DNA of 64,000 bases from assembly GCA_039888615.1 (NCBI GenBank), contig JBDQQS010000002.1; one strand, given 5' to 3'. Origin of the DNA: Flavimaribacter sp039888615 (lineage in GTDB: Bacteria > Pseudomonadota > Alphaproteobacteria > Rhizobiales > Rhizobiaceae). The notes under the pieces are model-generated. The model worked only from the letters and a program-made list of their open reading frames with translations. It was not told the origin of the DNA and did no database searches. Position numbers and translations under genes: made by a program. This document shows positions 18,069-27,186 of this stretch, one piece after another (within the stretch, counting starts at the first letter, position 1; the number at the start of each line of letters is the position of its first letter).

Positions 18069-18184
18069 TGGTTGCATCCGCATTTATTGACGCAGCGCGG
18101 CCAGTATGATCTGTCAGTCGCCCGTGTGGCGGAATTGACGCATATCGGCTGCACGAACGACGGTTCTGTTAGAATAGGCATGAC

Positions 18185-19474
18185 ATGGACATCGCATCGC
18201 GAGTTTACGATCACAATTGGAAGATTGATCCGATCGTCCGATCCCTGATCGACACGGACTTCTACAAATTGCTGATGGCGCAGTCGGTTTTCGGAAACAA
18301 TCCGGACACGCAGGTGACGTTCAGCATCATCAACCGGACGAAAGAGGTGCCTCTGGCGCAGCTTATCGACGAGAAGGAACTGCGCGACCAACTCGACCAC
18401 ATACGCGACCTCAGGCTTACTCCCGGCGAGAGCACCTGGCTGCGGGGCAACATGTTTTATGGCAAACGCTACATGTTCCGTCCGGACTTCATGGAGTGGT
18501 TCGAGAACCTGCGATTGCCGCCCTATCATCTGGAGCGGCGCGGCGATCAGTACGAATTGACATTCGAGGGGCCATGGCCCGCCGTCATGCTTTGGGAAAT
18601 ACCGGCGCTTGCCGTACTGATGGAACTGCGATCCCGCGCTGTCCTCCGTGACATGGGCCGTTTCGAACTGCAGGTCCTTTATGCGCGCGCAATGACGAGG
18701 ATCTGGGAAAAAGTCGGTGACCTGCGCGATTTGGACGCTCTCAAGATCGCCGATTTCGGCACGCGCCGAAGGCATTCCTTCCTGTGGCAGGACTGGTGTG
18801 TTCAGGCGATGCTCGAAGGTCTGGGCGACAAGTTCATCGGCACGTCGAACTGCCTGATCGCGATGCGGCGCGACGTCGAAGCCATCGGCACCAACGCGCA
18901 TGAATTGCCGATGGTCTATTCCGCGCTGGCGAACTGCGATGAAGAGCTGGCTTCGGCGCCATACAGGGTGCTGGAGGACTGGCAGGAAGAGCACGACGGC
19001 AACTTGCTGATCATATTGCCGGACACGTACGGCACAGAAGGCTTTCTGAACCGGGCTCCTGACTGGCTGGCGGACTGGACGGGCATTCGCATTGACAGCG
19101 GTGATCCGGTCGTCGCCGCCGAAACGGCGATACACTGGTGGCGCTCCCGCGGACAGGACCCGCAAAAGAAGCTGCTGATATTCTCCGATGGGCTCGATAC
19201 CGACAAGATCATCGACATCTACAACCGCTTCCATGGACGCGCCCGCGTCAGTTTTGGATGGGGCACGCTGCTGACAAACGATTTCCGGGGCCTCGTCGAC
19301 GGGGATCGACTTGCGCCGTTCTCGCTCGTCTGCAAGGCCGTTTCCGCCGATGGCCGGCCGACCGTCAAGCTGTCGGACAATCCCCGCAAGGCCATGGGGC
19401 CGCCGCAAGAGATCGAACGCTACAAGAAGGTCTTCGGCGTCGGCGCTCAGGAAGAGCGGGACGTCCTGGTTTGA
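18185..19474 (+). CDS. pncB: Nicotinate phosphoribosyltransferase
   Basis: 429 residues, the expected PncB length. It makes nicotinate mononucleotide from nicotinate and PRPP in NAD salvage. LIDTDFYKLLMAQ at the N-terminus, FGTRRRHSFLWQ in the catalytic core, FIGTSNCLIAM around the family's phosphohistidine region, and GIRIDSGDPV with ILIFSDGLD-like (LLIFSDGLDTDKI) strands are all present. It lies 116 bases after the hydrolase pair, with its own presumed promoter, and ends two bases from a convergent gene. Confidence 0.95.
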   Translation: MDIASRVYDHNWKIDPIVRSLIDTDFYKLLMAQSVFGNNPDTQVTFSIINRTKEVPLAQLIDEKELRDQLDHIRDLRLTPGESTWLRGNMFYGKRYMFRPDFMEWFENLRLPPYHLERRGDQYELTFEGPWPAVMLWEIPALAVLMELRSRAVLRDMGRFELQVLYARAMTRIWEKVGDLRDLDALKIADFGTRRRHSFLWQDWCVQAMLEGLGDKFIGTSNCLIAMRRDVEAIGTNAHELPMVYSALANCDEELASAPYRVLEDWQEEHDGNLLIILPDTYGTEGFLNRAPDWLADWTGIRIDSGDPVVAAETAIHWWRSRGQDPQKKLLIFSDGLDTDKIIDIYNRFHGRARVSFGWGTLLTNDFRGLVDGDRLAPFSLVCKAVSADGRPTVKLSDNPRKAMGPPQEIERYKKVFGVGAQEERDVLV

Positions 19475-19476
19475 CC

Positions 19477-20298
19477 TCAGCTTCCGTTGAAAACGGGTTT
19501 GCGCCTTTCGCGGAACGCCAGTCTGCCTTCCTTGTAATCCCTGCTTGAAAACGTCGATGCTCCGAGAGCAGAGGCTTTTTGGAAATCGTCGGCGCTATGG
19601 CTGAGCGCGGCGCGTATGGCCGCCTTTGACGCGCGGTTGCTGAGGGGCGCGTTCGCGCAGATCTCCGCAGCCAGTTGCAGCGCGTTTTCCTCCAGGTCCC
19701 GGTCGTCGTGCAGCGAGAGAATAAAGCCGGCGTCGAGCGCCGTCGCAGCGTCGATCCGGCGGGCCGAATAGAGCATGTAGCGGGCGAATTGCGGACCTGC
19801 TGCCTCCACGATGTCAATCATTGCATCCGCCGGATAGGACAGGCCAAGCTTGCCTGCAGGCACGCTGAAAGAAGCGGTGTGGCTGGCTATGCGCAGATCG
19901 GCGGCGGCCGCAAGGCCAAACGCCCCGCCGAAACAGATTCCTCTGATAACGGCCAGGACCGGTATGGGACATTCGCGCACAGCCCGAAACGCGTCGGAAT
20001 TCGACTGCTCGTATCGGTCGGCGGTGTGCGGATCGCGTCTTGCTGAATCGAATTCTCCGATGTCGGCGCCTGCGGAAAAGTCGCTTTCCCCGCCGCCCTT
20101 CATCAGCACGCATCGAATGTCGTCAGCCTGGTCGATCAGTTCGAATGCATGGACGATCTCGCGCCACATCTGGTGCGTGATCGCGTTCTTCTTGTCCGGT
20201 CGATCGAAGGTAATCGTCGCTATGGAATCGGACCAGCTTAGAACGATCTGGCCGTCGGCAAGCGGTTTCGAAGATTGATTGTTCAATTTCTTTGTCAC
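19477..20298 (-). CDS. Enoyl-CoA hydratase/isomerase family protein
   Basis: 273 residues, GTG start. Crotonase features: TITFDRPDKKNAIT, SAGADIGEF as the CoA/oxyanion loop, and ICFGGAFGLAAAADLRIAS as the second oxyanion element. One glutamate of the usual hydratase pair is not obvious (SYPADAMID sits where many members have E), so hydratase activity is uncertain and another crotonase reaction is possible. It is convergent with pncB and divergent from cysE. Confidence 0.82.
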   Translation of the reverse strand: MTKKLNNQSSKPLADGQIVLSWSDSIATITFDRPDKKNAITHQMWREIVHAFELIDQADDIRCVLMKGGGESDFSAGADIGEFDSARRDPHTADRYEQSNSDAFRAVRECPIPVLAVIRGICFGGAFGLAAAADLRIASHTASFSVPAGKLGLSYPADAMIDIVEAAGPQFARYMLYSARRIDAATALDAGFILSLHDDRDLEENALQLAAEICANAPLSNRASKAAIRAALSHSADDFQKASALGASTFSSRDYKEGRLAFRERRKPVFNGS

Positions 20299-20431
20299 CG
20301 TCGTTGAAAAGTTTTCGATTTGAATAATCGCGGATTCGCCCTATTTTTATCGCAAGTTTACCAAGGCGCGATAGGTTCCGAAGCAAATGCGGCTCCGGTC
20401 GTGACGCAAAAATATCGAGGGAGACGCCGCG

Positions 20432-21250
20432 ATGCCAGCACCGAAGGCGCTAAGGGCGGAACAGATCAAGGCGATGGATCCGATTTGGGACGCCATCCGC
20501 ATGGAGGCCCAGCAGGCCGCCGACAATGATCCCGTTCTCGCAACCTACCATTATTCGACCATCCTGAATTTCCGGACGCTCGAAGAAGCCGTCATTCATC
20601 GCGTGTGCGAACGTCTTGATCATGCGGACATGCCGACCAACCTGCTGCGCCAGACATTCGATGAGATGCTGGAAGACTGGCCGGAATGGAGCGCGATCCT
20701 GCGGGTTGATATTCAGGCTGTTTACGACCGTGATCCGGCTTGCGACCGCTTCATTGAGCCGGTGCTTTATTTCAAGGGATTCCATGCAATCCAGGCGCAT
20801 CGTCTTGCACACTGGCTGTGGGAAAACGGTCGCCGGGATTACGCCCTTTACCTGCAGAGCCGGTCTTCGGAAGTTTTCCAGACGGATATTCATCCGGCGG
20901 CGCGCATGGGCAAGGGCATCTTCCTCGATCATGCGACCGGTCTTGTTGTCGGCGGCACGGCGATTATCGAGGACGACGTTTCCATTCTGCATGGCGTAAC
21001 GCTGGGAGGAACCGGCAAGGAGCCGGGCAACCGGCACCCGAAAGTTCGTCAAGGCGTTCTGATCGGCGCCGGCGCAAAGATTCTCGGCAATCTGGAAATA
21101 GGAAGATGTTCGCGCATCGCCTCCGGTTCGGTGGTGCTTTCGGCCGTGCCCGAGGCGTCCACGGTGGCCGGAGTGCCGGCGCGGGTTGTCGGCAAGGCCG
21201 GGTGCCTGGAGCCGTCGCGATCCATGGACCAGATCGTCGGCGAAAGCTGA
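20432..21250 (+). CDS. cysE: Serine O-acetyltransferase
   Basis: 272 residues. It transfers acetyl from acetyl-CoA to serine, the first step of cysteine synthesis. The N-terminal helical domain (DPIWDAIRMEAQQAADNDP) precedes left-handed beta-helix hexapeptide repeats: DIHPAARMGKGIFLDHATG with the catalytic histidine, GTAIIEDDVSILHGVTLGG, HPKVRQGVLIGAGAKILGN and ASTVAGVPARVVG. A ribosome site GGGAG precedes the ATG. Followed by a strong terminator. Confidence 0.95.
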   Translation: MPAPKALRAEQIKAMDPIWDAIRMEAQQAADNDPVLATYHYSTILNFRTLEEAVIHRVCERLDHADMPTNLLRQTFDEMLEDWPEWSAILRVDIQAVYDRDPACDRFIEPVLYFKGFHAIQAHRLAHWLWENGRRDYALYLQSRSSEVFQTDIHPAARMGKGIFLDHATGLVVGGTAIIEDDVSILHGVTLGGTGKEPGNRHPKVRQGVLIGAGAKILGNLEIGRCSRIASGSVVLSAVPEASTVAGVPARVVGKAGCLEPSRSMDQIVGES

Positions 21251-21274
21251 GACAACAGAAATCCCGCGTTTCAG

Positions 21275-21303
21275 GCCCGCATCCCGAGGTGCGGGCTTTC
21301 TAG
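21275..21303 (+). terminator. Rho-independent terminator after cysE
   Basis: GCCCGCA at 21275-21281 pairs with TGCGGGC at 21290-21296 around an eight-base loop, followed by TTTCTAG. It ends the cysE transcript. Confidence 0.75.
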
Positions 21304-21470
21304 TTTAAAGACACGGGATTGTCGGTGGTTGCAGTGGGTTTTGCTGCAGATCGAAATAGTACAAGCGGCCGGTCGCTCTTTACATTGCCGCTTCTGACGT
21401 GCGAGAAGCGCCGCTAACCTGAAACGCCGGGCGACCCGTGTCGCCGACAGGTCAATTGACGGAGATTGTC

Positions 21471-21686
21471 TTGAAGCCGGAAGAACTGCGCAAACTGGAT
21501 TCCTATTTCAAACGCACATTCAACGCCCAGATGGCGGTTCGAAAGCGCCCCAACAAGAACGATTCGGCGGAAGTCTATATCGGAGATGAATTTCTCGGCG
21601 TGCTGTTCCGCGACGATGACGAAGAAGACGATCTTTCCTACAATTTCACGATGGCTATTCTCGAGATCGATCTGGACGATCATTAA
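21471..21686 (+). CDS. DUF3126 family protein
   Basis: 71 residues from the TTG at 21471, chosen because ACGGAG lies six bases upstream and the family begins with KPEEL; a longer GTG form from 21438 lacks a ribosome site. Recognised by KPEELRKLDSYFKRTFN, VYIGDEFLGVLFRDD and an acidic C-terminus. It is a small cytoplasmic protein found widely in Hyphomicrobiales, of unknown function. It is often next to cysE, as here. Confidence 0.85.
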   Translation: MKPEELRKLDSYFKRTFNAQMAVRKRPNKNDSAEVYIGDEFLGVLFRDDDEEDDLSYNFTMAILEIDLDDH

Positions 21687-21695
21687 GTCTCAGGT

Positions 21696-22457
21696 TCACT
21701 GGGTCAGGCGCTGCTTGCGGGGAGGGCGGGCGCTTACGATTGCCGACGACACGTAAAAATTCATAGCCTGATCCAGGGCTTTCCATTGCGGCAGCAGGTC
21801 TTCGCTGAAGCGGTACATCAAGCTCAGGCCTTGACCTTTATGAACATCGCGCATGCAGGTGCGCGACTCGTTCGGCAGATCCGAAGGGTCGATGCATCTG
21901 GCGACAAAGGGATGGGCTGTGTTCGTCTCGACATAGAGATATTCACCGGCGTAGCGGCTGGTTTCGTCAAAGGTAAACCGGGTCAGGCCGTAACTCAGTG
22001 ACTGACCGCGATGATCGACAAGTCGGCTGTATACAGGCGCAAATCGCTCCGACATGTCGAGCTGCATCTCCTGCCTGCTGAGCGTGATGAAAACGATATC
22101 CTGTGAACTGTCGATGCCGTTGAAAAGATCCTTGGTCTTCTCACTGTATCCCTCCAGACTCGGCCAGAGCACGTAGAGGTCAACCCGGTTTGCAGCGCCG
22201 TCGTTTCGCTGCTCTTCGAAGCGGATCATGTTGTCCGGGATACGCAACGCATTATCGCCAATTGTGATGGTCCGGATTGTCGGATCCGCGCTGAAACCGC
22301 TGGTGACGATTGTGTCGCCGTACCAGTGTCCGGCGATGTTCAGCAGAACTGTGAGCAACATCAGGGACGCAGCGACTACGGCGGTTTTCCAGATGAACGC
22401 CTGCGATATCAGGGGGCGCGGGTCGATCGCCGGATTTGCCGATTGCGAGGAGGGCAT
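21696..22457 (-). CDS. Hypothetical membrane-anchored protein
   Basis: 253 residues from the ATG at 22457; an upstream GTG at 22490 would add 11 residues. One N-terminal transmembrane helix (about residues 25-45, TAVVAASLMLLTVLLNIAG) is followed by a soluble, presumably periplasmic domain of about 200 residues. That domain has RIPDNMIRFEEQR, VDLYVLWPSLEGY, and two cysteines (ARCIDPSD, RTCMRD) that could pair. I do not recognise a named family. It is convergent with the DUF3126 gene and has no operon partner. Confidence 0.75.
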   Translation of the reverse strand: MPSSQSANPAIDPRPLISQAFIWKTAVVAASLMLLTVLLNIAGHWYGDTIVTSGFSADPTIRTITIGDNALRIPDNMIRFEEQRNDGAANRVDLYVLWPSLEGYSEKTKDLFNGIDSSQDIVFITLSRQEMQLDMSERFAPVYSRLVDHRGQSLSYGLTRFTFDETSRYAGEYLYVETNTAHPFVARCIDPSDLPNESRTCMRDVHKGQGLSLMYRFSEDLLPQWKALDQAMNFYVSSAIVSARPPRKQRLTQ

Positions 22458-22638
22458 CAAATGGAATTCCCATGCGAGCAACGCCCGCACCTATGGATCA
22501 GGTTATTTTGGATGCGATTTTCGCGGAATGTAGTTAAGACCTCGTAAACCGGCGTAATTCCGGCTCCCCGGCGCATTGTCATTTTCCCGGTAGCTGCTAT
22601 GCGAGGACGGGATTGCGCAGACACCTGGAGGATTTGAT

Positions 22639-23166
22639 ATGGCGCTGTACAAGCTCGACGACGAAAGCCCCAACCTGCCTGACGGATTTTTCTGGGTTGC
22701 GGAAAGCGCGTCTGTAATCGGCAAGGTGAATATCGGCGAGGATGTTGGAATTTGGTTCGGTTCGGTTCTGCGCGGGGACAACGAGCCGATGACCCTTGGC
22801 AAGGGCACGAATGTCCAGGAAAATTGCGTCATGCACACCGATATCGGATTTCCGCTCGTCATTGGCGAAGGCTGCACGATCGGTCACAAGGCGATGCTGC
22901 ATGGCTGCACGATCGGCGACAACAGCCTGATTGGGATGGGCGCGATCGTGCTCAATGGAGCCAGGATCGGCGATAATTGCCTTATAGGGGCAGGAGCTCT
23001 CGTGACGGAGGGAAAGGAAATACCGGACAACAGCCTCGTCATGGGGTCGCCGGCAAAGCCGGTTCGTGAACTCGACGACAAGGCGGTCGCCATGCTGCAA
23101 TGGTCCGCGCGCCACTACATCGAAAATGCGCGTCGGTTTGCAGCCGGTCTCGAAAGAATTTCCTGA
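22639..23166 (+). CDS. Gamma-class carbonic anhydrase family protein
   Basis: 175 residues of hexapeptide-repeat left-handed beta-helix. The three zinc histidines are in VMHTDIG, TIGHKAML and LHGCTIG, spaced as in the gamma class; FGSVLRGDNEPM is also typical. The fold is a trimer with metal sites between subunits. Activity as a carbonic anhydrase is often weak or absent in such YrdA/PaaY-like members, so the function is tentative. It is monocistronic and followed by a terminator. Confidence 0.9.
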   Translation: MALYKLDDESPNLPDGFFWVAESASVIGKVNIGEDVGIWFGSVLRGDNEPMTLGKGTNVQENCVMHTDIGFPLVIGEGCTIGHKAMLHGCTIGDNSLIGMGAIVLNGARIGDNCLIGAGALVTEGKEIPDNSLVMGSPAKPVRELDDKAVAMLQWSARHYIENARRFAAGLERIS

Positions 23167-23170
23167 GAAC

Positions 23171-23203
23171 AAAAAAGAGCCGTCCCTGGGGCGGGACGGC
23201 TCA
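23171..23203. terminator. Bidirectional-type terminator hairpin
   Basis: GAGCCGTCCC at 23177-23186 and GGGACGGCTC at 23193-23202 form a perfect ten-pair stem with a six-base loop. Six A residues precede it, giving a U-tract for transcripts from the opposite strand. It lies between the converging carbonic anhydrase and BTLCP genes and probably serves both. Confidence 0.75.
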
Positions 23204-23268
23204 CAGGCCTGGTCTGAGATGGGAAGGGTGGGGACCGACCGAGGCCTGAATTCCGGTTGCGCGCCGTT

Positions 23269-23871
23269 CTATTTGCGGATGCTTCCGACAAAAGTGGCGC
23301 GGCTGTCCTGCAGCTTGGTCCATCTGCCGGTGTTGACCGAGGATTGACGCTTCAAAAAGGTGTAATCCGTTTGTGACCACAGCAGGACTTCATCGTGCAT
23401 ATTGTCGAGGATGAAGTCGCCATGGTCGGTTCTGACCGTAAGCACGGCGTGTCCCGATCCGTCGGTTTGACGTACAATGGTGATTAGCAGGTCAGAAGCG
23501 CGATAGCCCATCTGCATAAGCAGCTTCTGTTTCAGCAGAACGTAGTCCTCGCAGTCGCCGACAGCCTTGGGGTAAGCCCAGAACTCTTCGACGCCGAACA
23601 CATCCTGATCGGTCATCGGGATGATGTCGCGATTGACCCGTGCATTAATGCTGACCATCCGGTTCCAGACGTCCTTTGTCAGCCTCATGGGCGCGCTGAC
23701 GGGCGTACGGTAGCTGCACTCGGACGGATGAACCTTGCAAAAATTGTAGTGACCGATCGGCTGGCTGGTGCCTCCGAGCGTCTGCATGTTGGGCGAGAAG
23801 CCCAGCGCCGGCCCTGTCAGCCAGACCATGGCGAGCGCGAGAATACCGCCGATGCACAGTGTGGATTTCAT
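23269..23871 (-). CDS. Bacterial transglutaminase-like cysteine protease (BTLCP, Peptidase C93)
   Basis: 200 residues with a signal peptide ending near ALGF. The catalytic triad is visible: Cys in GDCEDYVLLK, His in GHAVLTVRT and Asp in FILDNMHD. Peptidase family C93 includes LapG, the periplasmic protease that releases surface adhesins under c-di-GMP control. Rhizobial genomes carry several small members of unknown substrate. No LapD or adhesin gene is nearby, although a PilZ protein lies 3.3 kb away. Confidence 0.88.
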   Translation of the reverse strand: MKSTLCIGGILALAMVWLTGPALGFSPNMQTLGGTSQPIGHYNFCKVHPSECSYRTPVSAPMRLTKDVWNRMVSINARVNRDIIPMTDQDVFGVEEFWAYPKAVGDCEDYVLLKQKLLMQMGYRASDLLITIVRQTDGSGHAVLTVRTDHGDFILDNMHDEVLLWSQTDYTFLKRQSSVNTGRWTKLQDSRATFVGSIRK

Positions 23872-24094
23872 GATGCGTCCCTCTCCATCTTGAGGGAACT
23901 ATCTCACATTGGATTTTAGATACCGGAAATTATCGCAATAAAAACAAAGGCTAATTCAGAATAAATGCAGTTAAAATTCTATCGAACCGGGTAAGCGGCG
24001 GGAAACCGAAAACGCAATTGCGCGGATGGCTTTACCAGGCGCTTTCTATCGGCCGTATACCGAACTAAGGTGCCCGAATGGGGAGTCATCGCTA

Positions 24095-25006
24095 ATGCGG
24101 CAGCCAACCAAGGCGGAGCTCAGGATCGAGCATTCCATGCGCGATCCGTTTCTGGCGGATAATGTGACGAATGCAATGCTGCTGCTCGCCGGCTTCATGT
24201 CCGGCTCGTTGACGCTGATCAGCGAAGGCATTCGGAGCTTCCTGATGCTGGCTGCGTCGACCTATGCCTATATTGTGCTGCGCGCCAAGCATCGCGGCCG
24301 CTTCGATCACTACGAATACGGGCTGGACAAGATTGAGAGCTTCGTCGGACTTGTCGTAGGGGGCGGACTTCTTGCAAGCGGTCTGTGGGTTGCCCAGAGC
24401 GTGGTTTCGACCATCGTCGGAGGCGAGCCGACCGCATCGCCGCTGGGGCTGGCCGTGGGGGCGGTGGTGAACGCCGTCAATGGCGTCGTGAATATTCTCG
24501 GTTGGTGGGGGATGAAGAAGGCCGAGCCGGAAGAGCCGTCCGATGTCTTCAGGGCCCAGCTCAACGCGCGGTTCATCATGATGGCGTCTTCGGTCTTTCT
24601 CCAGATCACGCTGACGATCGCCGCTTTGGCGATCGATCCCGTCGTGGCGCTGCTGATGGATGCGCTTGGCGCCGCTTTCGTCGCGACGATCATGGTGTTG
24701 CGCGGTGTTTCGATGCTTTTCCGCTCAGCGCCTCAGATACTGGATTCAAGGCCGGACGAGGACGTCTGCAAGGCTGTGCGCGAGGCGGCCGAGGCGGTCG
24801 TCGCCCCCGCCCAGGTCGCCCGTTTCAGGGCGCGGCCGATCATGGAGGGTGTCCAGGCGGAAGTCTTCGTGACGACGCCGCCGGATATGCCGGCCTCGGC
24901 TTTGTCACGGTGGCGTCAGGACATACTGGATCGCCTGCAGGACGGCGCGATGCGGATCGAACTCGCGGTTCTTTCCGAACATCAGGCCGATGGACAGGAA
25001 ACGTGA
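24095..25006 (+). CDS. CDF-fold membrane protein lacking canonical metal ligands (paralog 1)
   Basis: 303 residues from the ATG at 24095, with GGGAG nine bases upstream. It has about six membrane segments and a C-terminal cytoplasmic domain, as in cation diffusion facilitators. MSGSLTLISEGIRSF aligns with the CDF helix 2 motif, and EYGLDKIESFVGL with the following loop. But the two helix 2 aspartates are replaced (R47 and M51) and the helix 5 His-x3-Asp is replaced (A158 and M162). Classic zinc or iron transport is therefore doubtful. First gene of an operon with an HlyD-like adaptor and a second CDF-like protein. Confidence 0.8.
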   Translation: MRQPTKAELRIEHSMRDPFLADNVTNAMLLLAGFMSGSLTLISEGIRSFLMLAASTYAYIVLRAKHRGRFDHYEYGLDKIESFVGLVVGGGLLASGLWVAQSVVSTIVGGEPTASPLGLAVGAVVNAVNGVVNILGWWGMKKAEPEEPSDVFRAQLNARFIMMASSVFLQITLTIAALAIDPVVALLMDALGAAFVATIMVLRGVSMLFRSAPQILDSRPDEDVCKAVREAAEAVVAPAQVARFRARPIMEGVQAEVFVTTPPDMPASALSRWRQDILDRLQDGAMRIELAVLSEHQADGQET

Positions 25007-25057
25007 CGACACAGACGATCATGTAATCACTTTTCCGGGAATGAAACGGGGGTATCG

Positions 25058-26266
25058 ATGCGCGGCAGGAAAGTTCTGTTACTGACAATCTTGGTGTTCG
25101 GAGCCTATTGCCTCTGGATGATCGGGCCGTATATCCGATCCACGCTGGTTCGCGACTCCGCCATCACAACCTGGTCGCGGATGGCTGTTGCGCCCATTGA
25201 AGGCCGTATCGTAACCGAGCTGCCGCTCGCCGGTTCGATCGTGGGGAGCGACGGCCTCGTGGCAACGATTGAAAATCCGCTGCTGTTTGATGAAAAACGA
25301 TCGGTGGACGACATGCGTCAGCAGGTCGCCACCGCGCAAAGCAATGCCGCCGAAGCCACTGATCAGCTTGACGACACCGAAAGTTTGGAACGGCGAAGAG
25401 TGAGTCAGCGCGATCAGTTGGCGGAGGTTTTTCACGAAACCCTTGAGACGGAAATCCAGACGCTCAGGCGGCAGATTGCGGTCAATGCAAAGCGGATCGA
25501 CGTGCTGCAGCGGATCGTGGATCGCAGCCAGACCTTGACGGAGCGCGGTGTTGGATCGAACGCCGATCTTGACGAAGCCGCCCTCCGGCTATCCGACGCC
25601 AACGCGCGGGCGGCCGAACTCAACGCCGAACTTGCTTTTGCGCTATTGCGGGACAAGGCGGCCGAATCCGGCGTGTTCATCGCGGCCGACGGCAGCACGC
25701 CCGACTGGCTTCGCTACAGTGAACTGGAGTTGCAATTGCAACAGCAGAGACTGCGCCACGAACTCGACCGCGCAAATGCCCGCGTCGAGGACGCAAAACG
25801 TGGACTCGCATTGGCGACGACGGCGCTGGCGGAACTTTCCGCTGCAAATGTGACTGCGCCGGGCGGCTCGCTGATCTTCAGCGTCCTCGCCGCGCCGGAC
25901 GCCGCAGTCACCGCTGGTCAACCCATTGTCGAATGGATCAATTGCGAGGTGCTGCTGGTGGACGTGCCGGTGCCTGACGCCGAGATTCCGCTGATCAGGA
26001 AAGGCGATCGCGCGGAGGTGATCATGGAAGGAGAATCCTCGGTCCGTGACGCGACGGTTGTTCTGACGCGGGGATCGGCGTCTCCGATCGGCCGCAAGGA
26101 TCTGGCGGCGGTTGCAAAGGGGCGCACTGCAGGCGTCGCGCAGGCGTTGCTTTCGCTCGACAGGGAAGGGATGGGACCGGACCAGTGTCCGATTGGCCAA
26201 TCCGCCTATGTCCGGTTTCCGGGCGTCGGCCTGTTTGACGTGCTGAAGGCGCGTTTGCGGCTATGA
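25058..26266 (+). CDS. HlyD-like periplasmic adaptor / membrane fusion protein
   Basis: 402 residues. One N-terminal membrane helix (residues about 5-25) is followed by a lipoyl-like half motif (VAPIEGRIVTELPLAGSIV), a long coiled coil from about residue 85 to 265 rich in R/E/Q/A, then the second half motif (NVTAPGGSLIFSV, GQPIVEWINCEVLLVDVPVPDAEIPLIRKGD). This is the plan of adaptors in tripartite efflux and type I secretion. No ABC, RND, MFS or glycan synthase partner is adjacent; instead it is flanked by CDF-like proteins and overlaps the second by four bases (ATGA). Confidence 0.8.
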   Translation: MRGRKVLLLTILVFGAYCLWMIGPYIRSTLVRDSAITTWSRMAVAPIEGRIVTELPLAGSIVGSDGLVATIENPLLFDEKRSVDDMRQQVATAQSNAAEATDQLDDTESLERRRVSQRDQLAEVFHETLETEIQTLRRQIAVNAKRIDVLQRIVDRSQTLTERGVGSNADLDEAALRLSDANARAAELNAELAFALLRDKAAESGVFIAADGSTPDWLRYSELELQLQQQRLRHELDRANARVEDAKRGLALATTALAELSAANVTAPGGSLIFSVLAAPDAAVTAGQPIVEWINCEVLLVDVPVPDAEIPLIRKGDRAEVIMEGESSVRDATVVLTRGSASPIGRKDLAAVAKGRTAGVAQALLSLDREGMGPDQCPIGQSAYVRFPGVGLFDVLKARLRL

Positions 26267-27165
26267 TCGCCAGCGGGCGCCGCACGCCGACTCCGATCGA
26301 GCTCGAAAGAGAGCGAACTCTGATCATCACGGAAGTCGCCGACACGGCCATTGTCGTCCTGTTGATCGCCGCAGCCCTCGCCAGCGGATCGCTGACGATG
26401 CTGGGCGAGGCGACGCGCGGAGCGCTCACCCTTGGCATTGGATACTATTCGTTGTGGCTGTTGCGCGCCGTGCACCGAAACATGTTGAAGGGATTTCAAT
26501 TCGGCACGGGAAAGATCGAGCAGTTCGCCTGGGTCGTCGTCGGACTTGGCATGGTCCTTGGCGCATTATGGGTGGGACAGAGCGTATTCCGGGCCCTGGA
26601 TGGCGACAGTCCCGCAGCCAGTCCGCTCGGGCTCTCGGTGGCCGCGATCTTCAATGCTCTCAACTTCTGCATCAACTGGCTCAGCTGGCGCGGCATGCGC
26701 GCTGCGGCCAGAGAAGAAACGGGCGGCGTTCTCGGCGCCGAACTCAGCGCCCGGCGGGGAGCCGTCGTTGGCACCGGCATTCTTCAGGTGACACTGACTT
26801 TGGCCGTGTTCGCCAAGGATCCAGGGGTCGTTCTTCTGCTCGACTCGTTCGGAGCGCTGCTTGTCGTCTTTCTCATGCTGCGCCGGGGCCTGCGGATGAT
26901 CAGCGCCGGTCTTTCGAGCCTGTTCGACCAGCCGGCCGATCCTGACAGGATGGAGGCGGTGCGCGCGGCGGTGGAGGCCTCTGTTCCCGAACGCGCGCTG
27001 ATCGGATTTCGAACGCGACGGGGAGGCGACAGGCTGTTTGTCGAAGTCGCGATCGATACCGCGTCTGACGCTACGACCGGTGATATCGAGAATTACAGAA
27101 AATCACTGCAATCGGCTCTGCGGAGTCTCGAGACGCCCGTCGATCTTGTCGTCGTTGCTTCATGA
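26263..27165 (+). CDS. CDF-fold membrane protein lacking canonical metal ligands (paralog 2)
   Basis: 300 residues, ATG overlapping the adaptor stop. It is a diverged paralog of the 24095 gene: ASGSLTMLGEATRGALT aligns with the helix 2 motif and shares the odd Glu (E49) and Arg (R52), while the second ligand position is T56; SARRGAVVGTGILQVTLT aligns with helix 5 without His or Asp. Shared stretches SGSLT, ASPLGL and LQ(I/V)TLT support common origin. Translation coupling to the adaptor suggests that the three products form one complex. Function unknown. Confidence 0.8.
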   Translation: MIASGRRTPTPIELERERTLIITEVADTAIVVLLIAAALASGSLTMLGEATRGALTLGIGYYSLWLLRAVHRNMLKGFQFGTGKIEQFAWVVVGLGMVLGALWVGQSVFRALDGDSPAASPLGLSVAAIFNALNFCINWLSWRGMRAAAREETGGVLGAELSARRGAVVGTGILQVTLTLAVFAKDPGVVLLLDSFGALLVVFLMLRRGLRMISAGLSSLFDQPADPDRMEAVRAAVEASVPERALIGFRTRRGGDRLFVEVAIDTASDATTGDIENYRKSLQSALRSLETPVDLVVVAS

Positions 27166-27186
27166 ATTGCGCGCGCGACGCAGAGG

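Noticed and set aside
17762..19408. 548-codon open frame on the minus strand opposite pncB
   Set aside because: Antisense shadow of pncB and the hydrolase; no recognisable motif or ribosome site.
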